Below are positions 28,772 to 38,154 of a DNA stretch of 64,000 nucleotides, one piece after another. Position 1 is the stretch's first letter; each line of letters begins with the position of its first letter. The translations under genes and the position numbers were made by a program. The stretch is from an uncultured Acetatifactor sp. (GTDB lineage Bacteria; Bacillota; Clostridia; Lachnospirales; Lachnospiraceae): NCBI GenBank assembly GCA_947589075.1, contig CANQBS010000002.1:37656-101655 (forward strand), in the 5' to 3' direction. The notes beneath the pieces were generated by a model, which made no database searches, was not told where the DNA came from, and saw only the letters and a list, made by a program, of their open reading frames with translations.

Positions 28772-31468
28772 ATGGCGGTTTTGGACGGATTAAATGAAAA
28801 GCAGGCGGAGGCTGTACTGGAGACGGAGGGCTATGTGCGCGTGATCGCAGGGGCGGGCAGCGGAAAGACAAAGCTTCTGGTGAGCCGTTACGCCTATCTG
28901 GTTCAGGATTATGGGATCGATTCCGCCAATATTCTCTGTGTGACCTTTACTAACAAGGCGGCGGGGGAGATGAAAAGGAGGATCCGTGCCTTAATAGGAC
29001 CGGAGCATGACACCACCCTGATCTGTACTTATCATGGCTTCTGTAACCGGCTTTTGCGGGAGAATCCTGAGAAGATCTTTATGACAAAGCAGTTTCAGAT
29101 CATCGATGAGCACCAGCAGAAGTCTATTTTGGAGGAGATCTATCAGAAGTTTGAACTGCAGCTGGATTATGCAAGCTATGAAAGCATCCTGCATAAGATC
29201 GCAAAAGTGAAGAGCAGGACGGATTATGTCCCGGCCATGTGCAGTCCGGCGGTTTGTCAGATCCTGCCTCAGATCCGGGATCAGGACGACCGTATCATAG
29301 AGGAATTCCTGCAAAGGCAGAAGGCTGTTTATGCCCTGGATTTCCATGATCTGCTTTCCTTTGCCCTGTATCTGCTGCAGACGGACAGGGAGATCCGGGA
29401 AAAATGGCAGCAGAGGCTGAATTATATTCAGGTAGATGAATTCCAGGACAGCGCAGGACCGGAAATGAAGCTGGTAGAGCTGTTGTCCGATTATTATCGG
29501 AATCTTATGATCGTGGGGGACCCGGATCAGAACATTTATGAGTGGAGAGGTTCCGATGTAAAGCTTCTGGTGGACTTTGACAAGAATCACGAGGGAACGA
29601 AAACCATTATCCTGAACCAGAATTACAGATCTACTCCGCAGATCCTGAAATGTGCCAACACTTTGATCGAAAAAAACAGGCTGCGTCTGAAAAAGGATCT
29701 TTTTACCCGCAATCCGGATGGGGCGAGGGTAGTGCATTTTCATTCGAAAAATGATTATGAAGAAATGGACGCCGTCATCGATAAGATCAAGGAACTGCAG
29801 AAGAATGAAAAATACCGATATTCTGATTTCGCAATCCTCTATCGTTCCGGCTTTTTATCCCGTATCGCGGAGAAAAAACTGGTGGAGAGGAATATTCCCT
29901 ATGAGATCTTTGGGGGAGTGAAATTTTATCAAAGGATGGAGATCCAGGATGTGATCGCTTATCTTCGTGTGATCGCATTTGACGATGATGCGGCGCTTCG
30001 GAGGATCATCAATAAGCCCAGGAGACAGTTTGGTCAGGCGAAACTGAATGGGCTTCTGGAATTGCAGGAGTCCAATGAGCTGCAGTATGGAAATAAGGAA
30101 AGTCTTTTTTCCACTTTGATCCTGGGGCTGGAGAAAAAGATGTTCCAGGGCAGCAATATGCGTCCCTTTGTGGATCTGGTGGAGAAAATGCGAGGGGAGC
30201 TTTCCGGAATGCGGATATCTGAAATCGTCAACAGGGTGACGGCGGATTCCGGTTATGAGGCGTATATCCGGGGGCTGGGAGACGAGGAGCGTTTGAACAA
30301 TCTTGCGGAGTTTAAGCGGATTGCCAACGAGTTTGAAAAGGATTTTGGAGAAAAGCTGACGCTGGCCGAATTTTTGCAGCAGCTGTCCCTGCAGTCAGGG
30401 GAAGACCGGGAAAAGGAACAGGATGCCGTGAAACTGATGACGATTCACTCCTCCAAGGGGCTGGAATTTCCGGCAGTGTTTATCCTGGGATTTTCGGAAG
30501 GGATCTTTCCGTCTGCCAAAACCATAGAAAACAGGAAAAATCTGGGGCTTGAGGAAGAGCGCCGTCTTTGTTATGTGGCGATCACAAGGGCGAAGGAATA
30601 TCTGTTCCTGCTGGATTCGGAGGGTCCTTCCCAGAACGGAAGCCGTAAGCTGCTTTCCAGGTTCCTGGAGGAGATCGGGGAAGAAAATTATGACAGGATG
30701 GGAAGTATTTCAGAAGAGCTGAAAAAAGAAAGCAAAGCCTATGCCGCCAAAATCGGTTTTCTTTTTGAAGAGGAAGCGGTGGAGCGCAGGATCGGGGATG
30801 AGGTGGAGCATCATATTTTTGGAAAGGGAAAAATCCTGTCTATAGATGAAAAAAGAGGGAGCTATCAAATCAAGTTTGAGGGCACGCCCCTTCCGAGGAC
30901 CATCTCCAGGAATTATTTCAATAAACCCCGGCAGCAGGCAGGGGGCGCGCCGGAACCCAAGGCGCCGGAGCACGGTGAACCAGAAAGAAAACTGGAAGAA
31001 TTGAGGAAAAACAGTGATAATCTCTGGAAGAGAGAGGATGTTCCTCATTCCGGCTGGGAATGCGAGGGTGTCTCCGATCTGGGTGAGCCGGTCGGCATCT
31101 GCGAGATGTGCGGTTATCAGATCATTCGCTATGCCCACCACATGTATCATAAGGATTATGGACGTCTTGTGGCGGGGTGTGTCTGCGCCGGCAAGATGGA
31201 GGGCGATGTCGATGCTGCCAGGAAACGGGAGAATGAATTTAAGAACCGTCAGAACAGACAGATTCATTTTTATCAGAAGAAATGGAAAAAATCCCAGAAG
31301 GGAAACGAATACCTTAAAATAGACGGGCACGTTATAGTGTTATACCGGATCCCAGATACTGGCAAATGGAAATATTCTATGGATAATGAATTCAGCGCCG
31401 CCGTTTATCCGTCGAGGGAGAAAGTGCTTGAGACCGTATTTGAAAAGCTGGAAAAGCTGAAGAACTAA
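28772..31468 (+). CDS. UvrD/Rep (PcrA-like) ATP-dependent DNA helicase with extra Cys-rich C-terminal domain
   Basis: VIAGAGSGKTKLLVSRYAYLV, QVDEFQDSAGPEMKLVELL, GDPDQNIYEWRGS, LMTIHSSKGLEFPAVFILGFSEGIFPS. Confidence 0.93.
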   Translation: MAVLDGLNEKQAEAVLETEGYVRVIAGAGSGKTKLLVSRYAYLVQDYGIDSANILCVTFTNKAAGEMKRRIRALIGPEHDTTLICTYHGFCNRLLRENPEKIFMTKQFQIIDEHQQKSILEEIYQKFELQLDYASYESILHKIAKVKSRTDYVPAMCSPAVCQILPQIRDQDDRIIEEFLQRQKAVYALDFHDLLSFALYLLQTDREIREKWQQRLNYIQVDEFQDSAGPEMKLVELLSDYYRNLMIVGDPDQNIYEWRGSDVKLLVDFDKNHEGTKTIILNQNYRSTPQILKCANTLIEKNRLRLKKDLFTRNPDGARVVHFHSKNDYEEMDAVIDKIKELQKNEKYRYSDFAILYRSGFLSRIAEKKLVERNIPYEIFGGVKFYQRMEIQDVIAYLRVIAFDDDAALRRIINKPRRQFGQAKLNGLLELQESNELQYGNKESLFSTLILGLEKKMFQGSNMRPFVDLVEKMRGELSGMRISEIVNRVTADSGYEAYIRGLGDEERLNNLAEFKRIANEFEKDFGEKLTLAEFLQQLSLQSGEDREKEQDAVKLMTIHSSKGLEFPAVFILGFSEGIFPSAKTIENRKNLGLEEERRLCYVAITRAKEYLFLLDSEGPSQNGSRKLLSRFLEEIGEENYDRMGSISEELKKESKAYAAKIGFLFEEEAVERRIGDEVEHHIFGKGKILSIDEKRGSYQIKFEGTPLPRTISRNYFNKPRQQAGGAPEPKAPEHGEPERKLEELRKNSDNLWKREDVPHSGWECEGVSDLGEPVGICEMCGYQIIRYAHHMYHKDYGRLVAGCVCAGKMEGDVDAARKRENEFKNRQNRQIHFYQKKWKKSQKGNEYLKIDGHVIVLYRIPDTGKWKYSMDNEFSAAVYPSREKVLETVFEKLEKLKN

Positions 31469-31827
31469 TTGTGGAAGAACGGCACTGCTCTGTATGAGAA
31501 GCATGGAAAGCAGAGTTGTGCCGTTTCCTGCCCCTTGGTTTGCTATTAATCCAGTGTCGTTTCTTGTCGATGAGTTTTGATTGACAAAAGATGACAAAAG
31601 AATTTATAGTGTAAGTGTTCCTGTGATTATCAATAGCGAACAGGCGGATTTTCTGTTGATCGAATGAACAGATCGTTCAATTTTCCCAAATAGAGTGCAG
31701 TTACCTTTGTTATTTTTTATCCAGATAAAAGGAAAGTTTTATATACTTTCAGAAGCAATTTTATACATAAATGGCGGATTATATTGCACTTTGGAAGCAT
31801 AAGTAATAAAATGAAAAGGAGGTTCAG

Positions 31828-32778
31828 ATGGCACAGAAGGATCTTACAGAGAAGAATCTGGAAGCATATAATGATGTTTTCGCTGACATTGTGAATGTAC
31901 TGCTTTTCCAAGGAAAAAGAACAATACATGCAGCCGATCTGGAGGACGGAGTACCAGGGAGTATTTATAAGTCAGGTACTCTTTTTCATGGTCAGGAAAG
32001 AGATATAGTAAAATACTGGAAGATGAATAATGTAAGAATTGCCTTGTATGGTATGGAAAACCAGACGGATCAGGATGAAGATATCACACTTCGTTTGTTA
32101 GGCTATGACGGTGCTGCTTACAGGGAACAGCTTCTTAAGAATAAAAAGCAATTACACAGATACCCTGTCATCACGCTGGTGCTCTATTTTGGAACGAAAA
32201 GGCATTGGAGAAAAAATCTTTCCCTGAAAGAACGACTGATCATGCCTGAGGAGTTGGATCCTTTTGTGAACGATTATCGGGTCAATCTGTATGAAATTGC
32301 CTGGCTTACGGAGGAGCAGATAAGACAGTTCCAGAGTGATTTCCGTATCGTGGCAGATTATTTTGTGCAGGTGCGAAAGAATAAACAGTATGTACCGGGA
32401 GAAGAGACCATGGAGCATGTTGATGCGGTTTTGAGTCTCTTGTCGGTATTGACACAAGATAATCGTTTTGAGGAAGTAGCTGATCTGGTAAAGAAAGGAG
32501 AACGGAGAAATATGTGTGAGGTTCTGGATCTGGTGGAAGAACGGGGATATAATCGCGGCGTTGAAATGGGAATTGAAAGAGGAATTGAAAGAGGAAGGCT
32601 TCTCTCATTAATTCATCAGGTATGCAGGAAGCTTCAAAAATATAAAACTCCTGATGAGATCGCCGAGGAATTGGAGGAAGGTATAGATGTGATCAAAAAA
32701 ATATGTGAGGCGGCAGGGGAGTCTGCGCCAGAGTATAACTGTGAAAAAATCTTGAGAACATTAAAAACAGGAAATTAA
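31828..32778 (+). CDS. Rpn family recombination-promoting nuclease/putative transposase-like (PD-(D/E)XK)
   Basis: YNDVFADIVNVLLFQGK...YPVITLVLYFGTKRHW...LYEIAWL architecture. Confidence 0.75.
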   Translation: MAQKDLTEKNLEAYNDVFADIVNVLLFQGKRTIHAADLEDGVPGSIYKSGTLFHGQERDIVKYWKMNNVRIALYGMENQTDQDEDITLRLLGYDGAAYREQLLKNKKQLHRYPVITLVLYFGTKRHWRKNLSLKERLIMPEELDPFVNDYRVNLYEIAWLTEEQIRQFQSDFRIVADYFVQVRKNKQYVPGEETMEHVDAVLSLLSVLTQDNRFEEVADLVKKGERRNMCEVLDLVEERGYNRGVEMGIERGIERGRLLSLIHQVCRKLQKYKTPDEIAEELEEGIDVIKKICEAAGESAPEYNCEKILRTLKTGN

Positions 32779-32873
32779 AAGTCTGATATTCTGAGAATGA
32801 TCTTTTTGACCGCCTTCCACAAATCTGGTATAATACTTTATATCTAAAATTTTTGAGAATGCGAGGAAATTTT

Positions 32874-34001
32874 ATGCCGCCGGTCAGTGTAATGCTCAAG
32901 CCATCCTCCAGCCTTTGCAATATGTCCTGTGATTACTGCTTCTATTGTGACGAAGCCCGAAAACGCAGGGAATCTTCTTATGGATTCATGTCGGAACAGA
33001 CTTTGAAAAATGTGATCCGCAAGACAATGCTGGCTGCGGAAGGGGCCGTTTCTTATGTATATCAGGGCGGCGAGCCCACACTCCGGGGGCTGGATTTTTT
33101 TGAAAAAGCTGTTGCATACCAAAAGCAGTATAATAAAAACAGGATCGTTGTCCGGAATTCCCTTCAGACCAATGGAATGTGCCTGGATGAAAGCTGGTGC
33201 GTTTTTCTGAAGGAGAATCATTTTTTGGTAGGTTTGTCTCTGGATGGGACAAAAGAGGTTCATGATGCCCTGAGGCATACGAAGCTGGGGGAGGGAACCT
33301 TTGACCGCATCCTCCGGTCTGCGAAGCTGATGGACCGTTATGGGGTGGATTACAATATTCTTACGGTGATCACCTCCCAGGCCGCTGAGCGTGTGGGGGA
33401 GATTTACCGTTTTTATGAAAAGAATGGGTGGCGCTACCAGCAGTATATCGCCTGCCTGGATCCGTTAGGGGAAGAGCATGGAGAATCGATTTATTCTTTA
33501 ACTCCGCCTGTTTACGGTCAGTTCCTGATCGATTTGTTTGATCTGTGGTATCGCGACTGGGAGAGAGGCCGCCAGCCTTATATCCGTCAGTTTGATAATC
33601 TGGTTGGAATGGCCGCCGGATATGTGCCGGAATCCTGCGACCAGAGGGGAGTCTGCAGCATTCAGAATGTTGTGGAGGCGGACGGAAGTGTGTATCCCTG
33701 CGATTTCTATATGATGGATGAGTACTGTCTGGGTAATTTTAATGTGGACCGTCTGGAACAGGTGGATGAGAGGCGCCGCGAGACGGGTTTCCTGGAACGT
33801 TCCCGCAGGATAAAGGAGGAGTGTCTGCAATGTCCCCATTACAGGCTTTGTCGGGGAGGCTGTCAGAGAAACAGGGATCTTAATGTCTCGACAGGTCTGT
33901 ATGAGAATTATTTGTGTGAAGGCCTGCGGAAATTTTTTGATGTGTGCGGAGAAAGAATCTGCCAGATGGGGAATGCCTTGGCGCAGAGAGGACAGAATTA
34001 G
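32874..34001 (+). CDS. Radical SAM/SPASM protein, anaerobic sulfatase-maturase-like (anSME)
   Basis: MLKPSSSLCNMSCDYCFYC (CxxxCxxC), YVYQGGEPTLRGLDFF, SPASM cysteines CDQRGVCSIQNVVEADGSVYPCDFYMMDEYCLGNF...CLQCPHYRLCRGGC. Confidence 0.88.
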   Translation: MPPVSVMLKPSSSLCNMSCDYCFYCDEARKRRESSYGFMSEQTLKNVIRKTMLAAEGAVSYVYQGGEPTLRGLDFFEKAVAYQKQYNKNRIVVRNSLQTNGMCLDESWCVFLKENHFLVGLSLDGTKEVHDALRHTKLGEGTFDRILRSAKLMDRYGVDYNILTVITSQAAERVGEIYRFYEKNGWRYQQYIACLDPLGEEHGESIYSLTPPVYGQFLIDLFDLWYRDWERGRQPYIRQFDNLVGMAAGYVPESCDQRGVCSIQNVVEADGSVYPCDFYMMDEYCLGNFNVDRLEQVDERRRETGFLERSRRIKEECLQCPHYRLCRGGCQRNRDLNVSTGLYENYLCEGLRKFFDVCGERICQMGNALAQRGQN

Positions 34002-34048
34002 CCAGGGGCAGTCCAGATTCTCAGCCCTTCCGGCCATAAAAGGTCCTT

Positions 34049-34303
34049 TTACAGAAATTCTGATGAATCCAGTCCCCGGAAGAAATCATCATAAGAACAG
34101 TAATATATTTTCTTCAGTTCTATCAATACGCTGATTTTAATGTTCAGTTCACCATTTTCATACTTTTCGTAGGTACTTCTGCCGATATCACAGCCCCGTC
34201 TCTGTAATTCGGCGCAAAGCTTTTCCTGGGATATGTTATGATTTAGTCTGAGCAGTCTGAGGTTATCTCCGATATTCCTGTCTCTTCTTATCTTTTGCTC
34301 CAT
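34049..34303 (-). CDS. XRE-family HTH regulator (paralogue of 56773-57024)
   Basis: NLRLLRLNHNISQEKLCAELQRRGCDIGRSTYEKYENGELNI HTH_3. Confidence 0.85.
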   Translation of the reverse strand: MEQKIRRDRNIGDNLRLLRLNHNISQEKLCAELQRRGCDIGRSTYEKYENGELNIKISVLIELKKIYYCSYDDFFRGLDSSEFL

Positions 34304-34474
34304 AGTCCACCCTGGTTACAATTTAGCCCGTTCTACTTGCAGTGCCGGTTAAAGTTCATGGATCTGTCAGCCGGATCTGTTCTGTCCGGGATCATACATG
34401 AAGGGAGTCTTATGTATGGTTAAATCAGTTATCAGTTGCAGCACTTATTATTGTATGATATACTTAGGAAAATG

Positions 34475-34494
34475 TTGACCGCGATATTGGTCAA
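34475..34494. promoter_or_regulatory. Candidate operator TTGACC-N8-GGTCAA upstream of XRE gene 1
   Basis: Same palindrome occurs upstream of paralogue at 57131-57150. Confidence 0.5.
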
Positions 34495-34634
34495 TATATG
34501 ATATGAAAAATCAGAAAAATGATGGGTGTCATGCTTTGTGCGTCATCTTCAAGTTTGTAAAACAACATCAAAACGTGTTGTCCTGATGTTGTCATGCTTT
34601 TATAACCGTATGGATATTATGGCACCATAATTTA

Positions 34635-34940
34635 TTATTCTATCGTGCGAAGAAATTTTAGAAGTGTTTCTGCCTGAACAGGGTCAAGTCTTCGAATTTC
34701 GCTGATGACTTCTCTTTCCAATTCAGTTGGATATAAAACCTTTTTGTCATTGTTGAAGAATTCGGCCAGATTAGAATCCAGCGCAGTAAGAAGGCGTTCC
34801 AGGGTCGCAACGGAAGGCTGTGATTCTCCGGCCTCAATACGATGTATATGGTTTTCTGAGATTTCAGTCAGTTTGGAGAGCCGGTATACGCTGAGTTCTC
34901 TTTTCTGCCGAAGTCGTGTTAATTCTATGCCCAGATTCAT
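34635..34940 (-). CDS. XRE-family HTH regulator
   Basis: LTRLRQKRELSVYRLSKLTEISENHIHRIEAGESQPSVATLERLLTAL. Confidence 0.85.
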   Translation of the reverse strand: MNLGIELTRLRQKRELSVYRLSKLTEISENHIHRIEAGESQPSVATLERLLTALDSNLAEFFNNDKKVLYPTELEREVISEIRRLDPVQAETLLKFLRTIE

Positions 34941-35094
34941 AGGAAACTCCTTTCTTCGGTTCCCTATAATTATGCTACATTCCGCACAAAAAATTAATAT
35001 ATCTAGATATAGTATACATAGAACTTTATTAATATAGTATACCAATACAATTTTTAAGAATACAGGAAGTATTATATTATTATCAACATATTGT

Positions 35095-35811
35095 ATGGAG
35101 GAAAGAATGGCAGAGATGGAAATAGATCGTAATAAAGGCCGTACTGTATCCGATGATGGAAAGGGAACTGCCAGGGAAAAGACATCTCATGGAAATATCC
35201 ATGGAAATACCCAGGGCAGGAAAACAAAAGTGCTCTTCTGTCTGATCTGTCTGATCTTTATTTTCCTGGCGGGTGTGGCAGGAGGGGCCTCGTGCCGGTA
35301 TTTATACGAGGTCAGTTTCCTGGACGGGATGGAGGAAAACTGTCCCCTCTGCAGATTGAAGGCAGAAGGGAAGTTGCAGGTAAAAAACGGATCTGGACTG
35401 GGAGTTTTGCAGCTTCATACGGGACAGTTCCTTGTGCTGGAGCGAAAGAAGGGTGAGGAAAACGGGTTTTCTGTTCTGCTGATGTACGCCGGAAAATATG
35501 GAAGCACTGTGGAGACAGAATCCGGCGGAAGGGTATCGGAAATAGATATCTTCCTGTCAGAAGAAAGTGTCTGGGACAGGGAGATTACAAAGAATATTCT
35601 GTGCGGGGATTGTATGAAGGAATTGAGTGAACTCCGGCAGACCTCAGATGACGGCATGATCTATGATGTCGCGCTGGTGGATCTGGGAAGCGGTGAACTT
35701 CTGCAGGTGAAGGAAGGAAGCCGCATTTGTTTTACAAGGGATTTTGTCCTGCATTTTGACCATTATGACAATCTTGTAGGTATTATCGCCGCATATGCAC
35801 CGGATCGATAA
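35095..35811 (+). CDS. Hypothetical single-TM membrane-anchored protein
   Basis: Intact ORF with TM segment VLFCLICLIFIFLAGVAGGASC; divergent from XRE gene. Confidence 0.6.
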   Translation: MEERMAEMEIDRNKGRTVSDDGKGTAREKTSHGNIHGNTQGRKTKVLFCLICLIFIFLAGVAGGASCRYLYEVSFLDGMEENCPLCRLKAEGKLQVKNGSGLGVLQLHTGQFLVLERKKGEENGFSVLLMYAGKYGSTVETESGGRVSEIDIFLSEESVWDREITKNILCGDCMKELSELRQTSDDGMIYDVALVDLGSGELLQVKEGSRICFTRDFVLHFDHYDNLVGIIAAYAPDR

Positions 35812-35911
35812 CACGGTTTCGCCGGGCAAAGCCTGGCAGAGCCGGGCTTAACCGGGCGAAAGCCTGGAAAAGCCAGGAAAGGACGATGGCAGCGAAATGA
35901 TGGAATGATGA

Positions 35912-35952
35912 GACAGGGGAATAAGAATCGCTTATTCCCCTGTCCTGCAATT
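35912..35952 (+). terminator. Terminator-like hairpin after 35095-35811
   Basis: GACAGGGGAATAAG/CTTATTCCCCTGTC stem, downstream T-rich tract slightly spaced. Confidence 0.5.
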
Positions 35953-35997
35953 ATTTTTTTTAACAATCCGTAATCAACTTTTGACGCCCGAATCATC

Positions 35998-36846
35998 TTA
36001 TGCTTTACAAATAATGGTTGTTTTGGAAGGATCGATCTTATCCGGTTCCAGGATCAGTTCATCGATATGCTCTGCCCGAATAGTGCCGCCGGAAGGATTC
36101 AGGACGCTGTCGATCTTGGTGGTGATATGGGCGTCTACGGTGGAATACTCGAAAGCCAGGGTGGTATTGATCAGCTTGCAGTTTTTCATGATCAGGTTGT
36201 CGATATAACACATTCCCTGAAGGCTTTCCACCGTGCAGTTGATGAGGGTCAGGTTTCTGGCGTTCCAGCCCAGGTATTCCCCGGAAATAAAGGAGTCGTA
36301 TACGGTTACATTTTCCGTGTTCCAGAAGGAGTCCTTGGAAAGCATATGTGCGTTGCGGATCACCACGTTGCGGGCGCCGTCAAAGGAATAATTGCCGTCC
36401 AGATGAAACCCGTCCAGCTCCATATTTTCACAGTTCATGGCAAAGTAATCGCCCTTCGCAGTGACATTTTCCATTTTTACGTCCCTGCAGCTCCAGAAGG
36501 TTTCGGCGGCATTGGGGAATACGACGTTTTTCAGCGTAACATCCCTGCAGCGCCGGAAATTCTTAGGAGCCTGGATGATGGTGTCCTCCACCGTGATATG
36601 ATCGGTGTACCAGACGCCTGCCCTTGCCATCTCAAACCATGTGGTTTTCCGGGCGAGGATATTGTGGCAGTACCAAAGGGGATATTTCCATTTGAACATG
36701 CTTCCGTCCAGGGTGATGTCATGGCTTTCCTTCAGGGGAGATTCCCCGTCTTCAAAGATGCAGTCGATGACATGCAGGTTTTCGCTTTGAAACAAGGCGC
36801 GTTCCCCTGTGAGGATCTGTTGCTGAATCGTGTTTTTGATTTCCAT
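35998..36846 (-). CDS. DUF3737 family protein (right-handed beta-helix-like)
   Basis: ERALFQSENLHVIDCIFEDGESPLKESHDITLDGSMFKWKYPLWYCHNI... Confidence 0.8.
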   Translation of the reverse strand: MEIKNTIQQQILTGERALFQSENLHVIDCIFEDGESPLKESHDITLDGSMFKWKYPLWYCHNILARKTTWFEMARAGVWYTDHITVEDTIIQAPKNFRRCRDVTLKNVVFPNAAETFWSCRDVKMENVTAKGDYFAMNCENMELDGFHLDGNYSFDGARNVVIRNAHMLSKDSFWNTENVTVYDSFISGEYLGWNARNLTLINCTVESLQGMCYIDNLIMKNCKLINTTLAFEYSTVDAHITTKIDSVLNPSGGTIRAEHIDELILEPDKIDPSKTTIICKA

Positions 36847-36889
36847 AAAACGCTTTCCTTTCTTGTGTCCTGATGCTATTGTTTCCGGT

Positions 36890-37129
36890 TTAGGATTTCT
36901 GTTGTTTTTGCTGCTCCAGCTGTCTGATCACATAGTCGATGCAGTCAATTTTTTTCTGCGCGTCATGCAGTTCGTTCATCAGCTTCTTCCGATGGCAATA
37001 TAAAAACTGAAGCTGTTCTGTGATGCTGTCGGACTGATGCAGTTTGAGATAGCGTCTGGCCTGTTCGTCGGTGCAGCCGCAGTCTTTCATGCATTGCAGT
37101 GTATCGTTAGATGGATTTTCCTGTTTCAT
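36890..37129 (-). CDS. Small hypothetical protein
   Basis: 79-aa ORF (MKQENPSNDTLQCMKDCGCTDEQARRYLKLHQ...) with charged coiled C-terminus. Confidence 0.5.
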   Translation of the reverse strand: MKQENPSNDTLQCMKDCGCTDEQARRYLKLHQSDSITEQLQFLYCHRKKLMNELHDAQKKIDCIDYVIRQLEQQKQQKS

Positions 37130-37238
37130 GCTAATCCCTCTTATATATGATAAAAGTCAAACCATAGTTTACTGTCTTCTGTATCATAGCGCAAATATCC
37201 TCTGATAGCAAATAGTTATAATTCATGGTGCACCATCG

Positions 37239-37267
37239 TTGACAGCGATGGATAAGCGTGCTATATT
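37239..37267 (+). promoter_or_regulatory. Promoter upstream of lysR-like gene
   Basis: TTGACA-N17-TATATT. Confidence 0.65.
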
Positions 37268-37287
37268 GGGAAGGAAAGGAGAAAGGT

Positions 37288-38154
37288 ATGATCGAAACCA
37301 GACTGCTTTATTATTTTCTGGCCATAGCCAGAGAGCAAAGCGTGACAAAGGCGGCGGAATCCCTCCATATTTCCCAATCCACCCTTTCGAAGCAGATGCA
37401 GGATTTCGAAAGGCAGATCGGAAAGCAGCTTTTTATCCGGGGCAACAGACAGATCACCCTGACAGAGAACGGAGCTTATCTGCGCAGCCGTGCCCAGGAG
37501 ATCATAAACCTGATCGACAAGACGGAGTCCGGGTTCCACGCGGGGGACAGCCTGGTGGAGGGGGATCTTTATTTCGGCTGCGGTGAAACGCCGGCCATGG
37601 ATTTTATCACCAGGATCTTTCAAAATCTCCAGAGCAATTATCCGGGTCTTAAATTCCATGTCTACAGCGGCAATGCGGACGATGTGGTGGAAAGGCTGGA
37701 AAAGGGGCTTCTGGATATGGGGCTTTTGCTGGGGCCTGCCCAGTATGAGAAATATGACTATTTGCCTTTAAAGCATACGGACGCCTTCGGGCTGCTGATG
37801 CCGGGGGATTGTCCTCTGGCAGAAAAAGAGGTGGTGGACCAGGAGGATCTGAAGGATGTTCCGCTGATCCTTCCTGCCCAGTCAGGCACTGTGGTGCCGG
37901 ATATTCATTCCCTGAATGTGGTGGCGACGTATAACTTAATTTATAATGCCACGTTCATGGTGGAGCATGGCATGGGCTGTGCCCTGTGTCTGGAGAATCT
38001 GTTGGATCTTGTGCCGGGGCGCAGCCTGGTATTCCGCCCCATCGACCCGCCTTTAAAGGTGGAAGCCTATATTGTGACGAAAAAATATCAGACCTTCAGC
38101 GCGGCGGCAAAGCTGTTTCTGGAGAGACTTAAGGAAGAATTGGAGGAAATGTGA
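37288..38154 (+). CDS. LysR family transcriptional regulator
   Basis: LLYYFLAIAREQSVTKAAESLHISQSTLSKQMQDFERQIGKQLFIRGNRQITLTENG. Confidence 0.92.
   Translation: MIETRLLYYFLAIAREQSVTKAAESLHISQSTLSKQMQDFERQIGKQLFIRGNRQITLTENGAYLRSRAQEIINLIDKTESGFHAGDSLVEGDLYFGCGETPAMDFITRIFQNLQSNYPGLKFHVYSGNADDVVERLEKGLLDMGLLLGPAQYEKYDYLPLKHTDAFGLLMPGDCPLAEKEVVDQEDLKDVPLILPAQSGTVVPDIHSLNVVATYNLIYNATFMVEHGMGCALCLENLLDLVPGRSLVFRPIDPPLKVEAYIVTKKYQTFSAAAKLFLERLKEELEEM

Noticed and set aside
31828-32778. Rpn gene as an active transposon
   Set aside because: No terminal inverted repeats or target-site duplication seen; Rpn proteins are nucleases that are only historically labelled transposases
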